Positions 48,985-64,000 of a stretch of 64,000 bases of DNA are shown here, one piece after another (position 1 is the first letter of the stretch; each line of letters opens with the position of its first letter). A program made the position numbers and the translations under genes. Source of the stretch: Lota lota (taxonomy: Eukaryota > Chordata > Actinopteri > Gadiformes > Lotidae); the NCBI GenBank assembly GCA_026745465.1, contig JACYXH010000312.1, positions 964,262 to 1,028,261 on the forward strand, given 5' to 3'. Below the pieces are notes generated by a model. The model saw nothing but the letters and a program-made list of their open reading frames with translations, was not told the DNA's origin and ran no database searches.

Positions 48985-50457
48985 TCAGTCGGTCTGATAT
49001 GTGGCCAGCAGGGCGGCGTCTACAGGCTCCATGCAGGAGGGGCAGGTGAAGGAGCGCATGAGCCAGCGGTCAATGCAGTCCATGTGGTAGGTGTGGAGGC
49101 AGGGCAGGAAGCGAATGGCTTCTCCCAACTCAAAATCCACCATGCAGATCACACACCTTGAGGAGAGACGGAGAGATGCATTCAATCACACACTAATAAT
49201 AATGCTCCGCTTTAACGATGGGTTAGGTTAGTGATTAAAAAAAGTATATTTGATTCCTCTTTTGCTCATTCTGGGAATGTGAAAAATAGAAATAGAAATG
49301 AGGAAATATTGGACTAAGCTACAATATAATAAAACTCACATAAACGAATTAAACTGAAACAGTTGATTTCATTTGCATTAGATGGAAGTAAAGTTACAAC
49401 AGAGAGAGATATCAAATGGCAACTTTATTGGTCCCTGTTAGGCTCAGTTAAGCTTAGCACTTTCCCCACACTAAATATATCTGTGTGTACCTATGACTAC
49501 GCTTTCTGCACTTATTCCTGGTATATGAAATCGAGAAATCGAGAAATCTTCTAAATCGATACTTTTGTTTCAGAAGTTTATTTTTATTGTTTACATTACC
49601 TATGTTGTCTTCAACTATTTTTAAAACAATTGCCTGCTGTGTCTAGGAAAATCATTGGTCTAACCTATCTTCCACCTGTACGTCCACAAAGATTGAATGG
49701 ATTTGAATGAACTCACTCTTTTACTTTCCTGTCCGAGGCCTCTGATCCTGGGTGGAAGAGGCCTTTGGGCAGGTGCTGAATGAGGCCGATGCGTTGGGCA
49801 ATGCGTACCTGCTGGTCTTCACTCAGCTGGCTGGCTGGCCAGCCCTGCCCAGGGGAGATGTGGTATACCTGGGCTGGCTCACCATGCTCCTGGGAGTGTG
49901 GCCAGAGATCAACGTCACATTGCATTTAACGTGACAAAGTCAAAGAAAAATAAATAAATGTTTGTTTGATGTGTTTGTTAATATGTGCACTATGTAATGT
50001 TAAGGGGAATATTTCGGCAAAATCCAAGGATCCAGATTAATTCAAATAATATATATATATATATATATATATATTCATATAATCACAAAAAACTACCAAA
50101 CAATCCCACTTCCTGTCACTGTGAGTCAGTTTTTGTTTTCGAATAGACAGCCTGAAAAACACGATAATCCTTAACATTTCTATTAAGTAGAGGCTTCATA
50201 TTACTGTCACAAAAAGTCGACGGGTTAAAATCGAACCTCAATCACGTGTCAGGAAATGAATTTAACTTCAGATACACAAACCATAAACTATCGATACCCG
50301 TTTAGCTGAAAACGGTAACCCAGCCGTGGATCGTGGATGTATCATCAGAACCAACCTCCCCGTAGGGTGGTGGGGGCTCCCCAGGCAGACTGGACCCCTC
50401 GGAGTCGTTTAAGGGTGACATGTCGTCGGCACTTTGGGAATACAGGCAATTCCCCAT
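48985..50457 (-). CDS. rnf11: RNF11, RING-H2 ubiquitin-ligase adaptor
   Basis: Coding exons 50457-50356, 49889-49717 and 49156-48985 (minus) join in phase into 148 residues, against 154 in human RNF11. RNF11 binds NEDD4-family E3 ligases and endosomal sorting proteins and takes part in TGF-beta and NF-kB control. The N-terminus MGNCL gives a Gly2 for myristoylation and Cys4 for palmitoylation. A PPPPY motif (WW-domain ligand) ends exon 1. Exon 2 carries the conserved QQVRIAQRIGLIQHLPKG. The C-terminal RING-H2 reads CVIC..CLHTYHMDCIDRWL..CPSC with all eight zinc ligands, then MEPVDAALLATYQTD. The first donor is GTTGGT, an unusual but valid GT. The exon 1 linker is shorter than in human. Divergence from human in the linker suggests a teleost paralogue; a or b cannot be told. 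Confidence 0.94.
50048..50074. repeat. (TA)n microsatellite in rnf11 intron 1
   Basis: A TA array of about 26 bp. Confidence 0.9.
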
Positions 50458-50769
50458 TTAACTATAAAAGTAAAGTCTCCAACAGCCTTAATAACACAAC
50501 ACAGCCCCAGACTGGGGAAGTCCAAGTCCAACAGCCTGGAGAATAACTCAGGTTACCACCAGCTGACAAGTAACCAACTAAGTTCAGGTCGTAGGCTACA
50601 TTAAACTTGACGAAAATAATTTCGAGAACCAACGTTATTAACCGAGCCGTGTCTACTTTAAAAGTATGCTTCAAAATAAATGGTGAAATTGTTGATCATA
50701 GGTTAAACTTTTAGGTGTCTTTACGGAACATTTTTCTACTTCTCGAGTCCAAGCTGCTTCTGTTTACTA

Positions 50770-50885
50770 AAAGTGACGCCGGAAACTTCGTCATCATCAG
50801 GTTGGCTTCTGACTTGTCTCGCGAGGCGTAGACGTGATTCATTCCTTGTCTCGCGAGGCGTAGACGTAACTCATCCCCTATTTAT
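50770..50885. promoter_or_regulatory. rnf11: rnf11 promoter region with duplicated TCTCGCGAG motif
   Basis: TCTCGCGAGG occurs at 50817-50826 and again at 50849-50858, within a 32-bp unit repeated twice. TCTCGCGAGA-type palindromes mark TATA-less, often bidirectional vertebrate promoters. A CCGGAA (ETS-type) site lies at about 50778, flanked by TGACG and CGTCA half-sites. Confidence 0.5.
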
Positions 50886-51329
50886 CCCTCAATATTGTGT
50901 AGATTTTCTTTTTCAGATTTTGAGTTTCGCCAAATGTTGTACGTGCTGTTGTTAATTTTTTTATTTTTTATTTTACCCCTTGCTGTTGGCCAGGTCACCC
51001 TTGAGAAATAGATTTTTAATATAAAATGTGTAATAATATTACACATGTAATAATATGTAATAATAATCATAATACCACATTGTATTGTCAGTAAGTACAA
51101 TGTTAGTTTTTCTTTTTTTATCATCCGCTTTTACCAGTGTTTTTCTCGACTGGGTAATGCTTTAAAGGTAATGCTGTGAAAAAAGGTAAATAGTTAATTG
51201 TATCACTACTATTACTACTACTAATTATTATTATCATCCAGGCTAAAGGCCCACCTGCATGATACCAGACCCACACCATGCTGCCATTACTTTCATACGG
51301 TGACCACCTTCCGCTCCAGGAGGGCTAGT

Positions 51330-51699
51330 TCTCGCCGGAGGTCCAAAATAGCTCAGAGGTTAAGAACCATCTAAATCACTGCTTAAGGTCCATGGTTTCA
51401 AAGCTCTTCCTCTGGAGTTTGTATTATTTTTCATTTTATATGCATTTATACATATTATTTTATTGAATATTTTATTCAGAAGTTGTCACTATAATCTGGT
51501 TTATCTGTTGTCCTAAATCTATCTGTTGTCCTAATTAATCTACCCCATTTCATACTTTCATATTTTCATATTGAAATTAATGTACGTGTATGTAGATCAA
51601 TTGCAATCATGTCACATGTTTGTCCCTTGTGTGTTAAGTATGGGCCCTTGGAGACAATGTCAATGTGGTAAATAAACACATAAACTTGACTTTGACTAG
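51330..51699 (+). repeat. Possible tRNA-derived SINE remnant
   Basis: TAGCTCAGAGGTTAAGA (about 51349) resembles a Pol III A box, and GGTTTCAAAGCTC (about 51393) resembles a B box, about 44 bp apart as in a tRNA. An AT-rich body and an AATAAA...CTTGACTTTGAC tail (about 51671-51697) follow. The tRNA body is degenerate. Confidence 0.35.
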
Positions 51700-51779
51700 A
51701 AACTGTTTTGGTTTCGTTGTGTGCATGTCAACAACAAGAAAAAACAAAACAGAAATGGCACAGCACAGGGGTACAGTTA

Positions 51780-54700
51780 AGAACATCCTTTAATTAAATC
51801 AGGCTCTGCTCTTGTCAAACTGTTTTTCTTCTTATGGAAAAGAAACTGTAATATAACACATGCATTTCACTTAGGGCCCCTGGGAGGGGGGGGGGGGGGG
51901 GGGGGTGTGGTCCCAGAAGAGACAGGGTTGAGGGGGGGGGGGGGTCAAAGACAGGGGCGGTAGAGAGCAAGGGGAGGTCAAAGGGCAAGGGTGCTGCATC
52001 TAATTATACCCCTAACCAAACTTATATTTAAAAACAAAACAATAAAATAGCAAACAGAAGAGAGACCCAGAAGCCCGGCATGAGGCTGAAAGGATGCTTC
52101 TCTGGACCCTCTGAGGGTCGGAGAGCCTTCTCCAGAAATCAGCTCATCTTTCTTTTCTAATCTTTGTAATTGGTTTGTATTGTAGAGTTGGTGAATGGTT
52201 AATACTGCTGATGGTTTTATCATATAAAATCCATCGCTAAAACAACAACACAACAATAGGATCAGGTGTATTTCTATCCTGGAGTCCCTCAGCCTCACAG
52301 GGGGTCCGGTAGTAAGGTGCTTGTAGCTTTACACTTCAAGGCTTTCTCAGAGAAAGCACTAAACAGCATACCCTGATAGAAACATTACAGGAAATCCCAA
52401 TTGAAATGAATAGGGGGTGGTAAAAATGCCAAAAGCCTAAATTCTCATCGTGTCAAAGCAGCCCCGTTCCAACTAATCACAGCCCCCCTCCCCCCCCCAT
52501 TATCCCTTCCCCGTGACCCCCTGCTTGGTGACCCCGTCTCGCCTGTTTGGGGACCACCCCCCCACCCCCCCACCCAAGAGCCCATCAGCATAATTTGTTC
52601 ACTTACATTAGCGGTTGAATGGAGAAGCTAGAGATGGGTATGGTAATACAATGAGAAGCGTACAGACAAGAATAACATGTGAGCTAACTGCATTCTGCTC
52701 AGACAAAAGTACTTTTTTTTCTGCAATTCTTTTTTTTTCAAACCCTTCCGATAATGGAGAGGGTGGGAGAGAGATAGAGAGAGAGAGGGAGAGAGAGTGA
52801 GAGAGAGACAGAGCAACAGACACACATTTACAGACTACTCCAGTGTCTAAGAGAGAAACAGAGGAGACAGGGTAGGAAAAAATAAAATAAAAAGCAAGAG
52901 CGGAACGAGAACAATTTTTTTTGCCTTTTCATTTTTTTCTTATCATTTATCAATAAAAAGTAAAGAACTAATTCACACCAGATTCCTTTTGTACTATATA
53001 TATACGGCTTTGAAAAGGAAGGAAGAAGAAGGGGAGGTACAATGGAGGGTTATTTTTTTTTCATCTTTTCGAAGGTCGAGGAGAAAAAAGTGGCCCCAGA
53101 GTCCACTCACTGGGGTCCTTGTGGAGCCCCCCTGAATGCACTCAGGGGCCAACCTGCAGACCTCCAGCCATCTCCAAGGGTGATCTGGATTACAAAATGG
53201 AGTCTGTGAACAAAAGGCACTTTCAAGGGACAACCTTTAACTGCTGGGAAACTATACACTACAGCACAAGCACTACTCAAGAGTCATTTACAGAGGGGGG
53301 TCGGGAGGGGAGGGGGGGGGGGGGCAGGCTCAACTCGCTGGTTATTTTACACTAAATGGTTCGGACCGGGTCCTGGTATCATCTATTACGTGACTCTCAA
53401 CTGCTGTTTTTTGCTTTGTTTTGTTGTCATTCAGTAAAACATGTTAAGAGTGAACCTAATGCTGGTGGGTCTTCCAAACGCCGGAAGCTGCTATGCTATA
53501 TGTCCTCTCACTCGTCTCAGAAACCAATTAAGACTTCTATAATGAAAGAAACTGAAGACTGGGTATGCAGCATCTCCCAAAGTATCGGGAAGACCTTATC
53601 ACGTGAAATCAAATTAATAGAAGTGAACTGAGACGCTGGGGACGTTTGTGGGTTTTCTTTGAAATAAAATGGCTGGTTTATATCGGGGCTGAGTGTTTTC
53701 GAGAGGGGCTTTTCAGAATTGATAGTTGTGGTTATTTTGTTGTCGTTCTTCTGATATTGGAAGGTTGAACCAAAAGGCCTTTTGTGTCACAACCTTAAGG
53801 TAAAGTACCCCCTTCCCCCGAGTCAATACAAATAAAAGAGGAATACAGGTGGAGAGAGGAATATAACTGTATCCTAAATGCTATGTCTGTTATTTTGTTC
53901 CTTACCATTCATTTATAATAGATTTGACTGTACTTTATAGTGTAAAAGCACCAGTTTAATCTTGTGATATATGATTCTTTTTGATGTTGGGTAGAAATCT
54001 TTCCTTCAGATCTCCCACATTTTTATAAACAAAAGATTACACATTAAACATTAAAAAAGAGACAAAGGAAATAAAAACCAAAAAAAAAAAAACTTACAAA
54101 GACTAGGATTTTTCATGGCCCAAGTTTAGAGTCCCAGAGCTTACGGACTTGAAACAAATATAATTTTTTTCCACTTTTTTTTCTACGCTTTCTTAAAAAT
54201 CTCTAACAGACAAACACAATGATCTACCCAATGCATTGCACGTGGCTCAATCGACACATCATTTTCAATAATAATACTTTCCATCAAAAAACAACACTTT
54301 TTTTTCTTCAAATTTACTGTCGATGTTTGACATGTTCCTTTCGCTATTAGGATGCTGCAGGTTTCGCGTGTGTGTGTGGGTGTGTCTCTTTGAATCGTAC
54401 TGGTGCCAGTAAAGTGGTGTTACTGGGGTTGAGTTGTGACGCCGCTGGTGAAGAAGGAGGACCGGTGTTGTGTTCAGAAAATAACTAGACTGCCATCGAC
54501 CTCATTTTGTACGATTTGAAAAGTACCATACATATTAATAAGAACCCTCTCAGGTTTACGTATGAAAAAATCCAATATTGTTTTGCAGTCCTCGTTGAAA
54601 TTTCTCCATTCAAATCTGTCCTCTGCAAATTATTGCTACAATACACAATAATCCTAACATTGCTGTAGCCTTATTTTATTAATAGGAACAAAATCAGCTG

Positions 54701-55575
54701 TCTGGAGTTTATTACTAATAGCCTGAAGGTAAAAAACAGAGGCACTTCAGTAGATCTGGTCTGATTACATATGTTTCTGAATTTCTCCTGACGTCTAGGC
54801 AGTCCAGTTATTTTGCGATGTTGTTGTTATTATTTTAGTTTGATATTTTATTATGGCTGAAAAACAAAACAAAAACGATTCTGGCAATGTTTATGTTATA
54901 ACATTAACATAGGAAATGAAATAAAAAAAACAACTCAAATTGAAAATGGCAAATCTCAGGTGAATGAAAATCCATTAACAAAGGCAATTTGGAGATTACC
55001 AAATAGGCAATAAAGGCTTCCCTTTATCATTGAATGTGTCAGCCGGGTTAGTGCATTATATAAATGTGCTGTGGTGCAAAGTGTACTCGTATGTCTGTCT
55101 GTGTGTGTGTGTGTGTGCGCACGTGTGTGTGTTTCGTGCCTTTTACAGAAAGTGGACAATGGGTGACAATGAGTAAAGCAATGCAAGGGACATACGGAGT
55201 TAAGTTTAACTACTGTGTTGTCGCTGGTGAGATTTCAGAGACTGCTGTTTGCTGTTGTGCTGGATGAAATCCAAGAAACAAATAATTGTAGATCTGCAAA
55301 ATAAAGCCCAAAAAAATAAAGTAAAATGTTATGACATGCAAAGAGAAGGTTTAAAACATAAGTGAATCCAAGTGAGACAAAACCAAAAACCAATCAAGGC
55401 AAACAAAAATGAAATGCAAAACACCTCCAAACAAAAGAAACGCAGACGCTCACGCTGTGTGTGAGCGTCACTGTGGATCTAAATCCATGCCTAGGAAAAT
55501 AACAAGATATTATGAGTGATTGTGATTGTGTGACCGACGACTCTGAAGATAACATTGCTTGTTTGTTGTTTATTG

Positions 55576-55614
<39 letters not shown>

Positions 55615-56758
55615 TGTGTGTGTATTTGTGTGAACACCTGTGTCTGCCCATACACTATTTATTTTGTAGTTCTATGTTTAATTTGTATTAGGGTTTCAGA
55701 TACAGCGAGCTGCACCCCTGCGGGCCACTGCTGTAGCCCGTGTCTTAGCATCCATGTGCAACGCAAACCATCCCTTATTCGAATCAATAGTGCATAGGTG
55801 AGGGGAGGAACGAGCACATGATGGTGTTAGTGTTATGACTAATGTGTGTTCACGGTTTGGCGTGTGGCTGTCCACTCTGCCAGCAATACGCTGTGATCAC
55901 TTTTTCGACGGGTAAACAAAAGACCAGCCACTTAGTGCATTTGTCACACCATTGGATGGTGTCACTGTGATTGGCCAATCAGAAGAAATGTGCAGGTGGG
56001 GCTTGGGTAGGTAGGGCACGGATGGGAGCGAATCAAGCGGCAGAGTGTGGTGACAGACAGGCGTGGTGTGGTGGTGTAGCCCCTGGCCAGCGTGGTGCTA
56101 CAGGTGTGCAGGTGTAACGGTGAGAGGGGAAGGTGTCATATACCTTGGGATTGGACAGTTGCTTGGACGAATGCATTAGGGTTGTTGTGGCAATTTGGAA
56201 CACAAACCCTTTCAACTACAATGTCCAACTGCTCAATTATCTATCTATCTTGTTTTTGTTAAGTGTGTGTGTGTACTTGGATCTCCCAGCCAATGCATGG
56301 AGTTTCATTGTCAAGAAAATAAAAGCATAGTAAAAAAATTTAAAATAAAAAAACAATTATTTGAATAATTGGTCATTTGTTGGGTTGCTGTGTTGTGTCG
56401 TGTTGTGTTGTGTTTTTCGCTTTCTTTGCGATGTTTCATTGACGGTGTGTGCGAGAGACGCTTCCTTCTCTTCCTCATCCTGGCCACTCAAATCTCACAT
56501 TAGCCTCCTGCAGAGAAAAGTGGGAATGACACATTTGTGTCGGATAGTGTGTTGAGTTGGATGTCCCCTTAGCTCGGGACTGGGTGCCCTCCCGGCGTGG
56601 ATAGTTGAAGTTTGAGTAGTGTCGGTGAGAGAAAGAGCTTTTTTCGTGTGTCAGCAGTCCGTTTATCCTCGTTTTCAGCATAGATGTAAAGATGCGTTTT
56701 TCCAGATTCCAATTATTATAATAATTTTTTGAGCTGTTGTTTATTCTGAGAGTCCATG
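51780..56758 (-). other. nfix: Probable long nfix 3'UTR
   Basis: No coding gene of its own is seen across 5 kb. It follows the nfix stop codon on the minus strand. An ATTAAA-type signal (plus-strand TTTAAT at 51789-51794) lies at the far end. NFI genes are known for multi-kilobase 3'UTRs. Microsatellites occur inside: G runs at 51887-51905 and 51931-51943, and GT at about 55580-55612. The end is inferred, not shown. Confidence 0.45.
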
Positions 56759-62951
<6,193 letters not shown>

Positions 62952-63196
62952 CTGCGGACGGACCAACATACAAGACAGGGTGAAACACACCCCGGAGAAG
63001 ACAGCGCATGGGGCGGAGGGGAGGGCGGGCAGGGGGGGGGGGTCAGATGCATACCATCATGCACGCCATCTCGCATGCAGTCTGCCGTTCACATTCCCCA
63101 CAGCACAGTTACACAGTCTCAGGCAGCCAGGAACAACACTGTCAGATGTACACCAGGATGTGCACTCACACACGTGGAGGCCCGTGCAAACACATG

Positions 63197-63233
<37 letters not shown>

Positions 63234-64000
63234 CATCTCGCAAACGAAAGGCAACCTCATCATAAACAGTGGTATAAATAAAATGCAGAAGACGAGAGAC
63301 ATTCATATCACACAGGAGAGAGGGAGAAATGAAACTTGGCAGGGGAGGTTATAGAAATGTGACGTAAAAAAAAAAGGTTATATGAAAAGGGAGAAGCTGG
63401 AGTTCAGGAGTGTATTGGTGTGTCCATATGTGTGTGCATCATGTGCACTTTACTGTGTCTCATAAAGTGTACCTTATTTACACTGGTAATGTGAAGTTCA
63501 GTAAACATAAACAGAGTATTCGTCCAGCGTGTGCAATGGAAAGGTGGCCCTTTCCAGACATATTTGGCATTTAAAAAGAAGTTGAATGCTAAGAGAACAG
63601 ATCAAACTAAAGCACATTAGGATCTGAATTCTTATTGTAATACTAAGTGTGTGTTAAACACACACATCATGTAATCTACAATCATCTGCAGTGCTGTATC
63701 CATTCAAGTATGGAGTCTGTGTGGTGTGTTTCATTGATTTGGGGTCAGCATAATGTACTTGCCGTGCGTGCTTGCATGATGAATCAAGTTGCAAACGTTC
63801 ATGACTGTGTTCTTCTCATTGTGAATTCAACAATTATGATTCAATGATGATTTTCCAATGATGACATGATCCTTCATTATATTCCTTCACCAAAGTGTCA
63901 CTTATTCAACTGCAACAACCCCACTATGAACTGAGTGATCAATATTAGCGATCAGTGATCAACAATAAAGAGTAACCACATACTTGAACGAAATCATAGG
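62952..64000 (-). other. nfix: nfix intron running off the window
   Basis: No further nfix exon recognised. It contains a CA array at about 63197-63231. Confidence 0.5.

Overview
The window is vertebrate nuclear DNA and almost certainly comes from a teleost fish. It has spliced genes with GT-AG introns, fish-type transposons (Tc1/mariner, L2-like LINE, Ty3/gypsy), and an extreme density of long AC/AG dinucleotide microsatellites and poly-G tracts. That repeat load resembles codfishes (Gadiformes), but this is inference, not proof.

Layout. 1-11 kb holds no host gene I can support: a decayed Ty3/gypsy element on the minus strand (about 3.17-6.24 kb) sits among large microsatellites. 11.39-14.05 kb is lyl1 (+), a TAL/SCL-family bHLH factor whose three coding exons are intact. 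16.57-19.45 kb is a decayed, intron-bearing gene or transposon that appears to join a retroviral-type integrase to a Ulp1-like cysteine protease; it abuts a second gypsy fragment (19.4-20.7 kb, minus). 23.34-24.69 kb is a 5'-truncated L2-like LINE.

27.4-34.5 kb (minus) is the most unusual host gene. Its eight coding exons join in phase into about 1062 residues: two AIG1/GIMAP GTPase domains, a Ser-rich repeat linker, a degenerate Trp-containing repeat array, and a C-terminal glycine-rich membrane segment. 36.5-39.5 kb (minus) carries terminal pieces of an hmgxb4 paralogue. I cannot find its HMG box, and its last exon now ends inside a Tc1 element (35.29-36.53 kb). 40.7-42.6 kb is a third gypsy remnant, carrying a 29-bp minisatellite.

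44.1-47.97 kb is hmox1 (+), complete, 289 residues. It converges on rnf11 (minus, 48.99-50.46 kb), also complete, 148 residues. 51.8-62.95 kb (minus) is the 3' part of nfix: three terminal coding exons and a probable 5-kb 3'UTR; the rest of the gene lies beyond the right edge.

Synteny. From general knowledge, HMGXB4 and HMOX1 are neighbours on human 22q12.3, and LYL1 and NFIX are neighbours on human 19p13. The window therefore looks like a mosaic of two ancestral linkage groups, with an AIG1 GTPase gene between them. The genes do not form an operon or one pathway: lyl1 and nfix are transcription factors, hmox1 degrades haem, rnf11 is a ubiquitin-ligase adaptor, and the AIG1 gene is probably immune or membrane associated.
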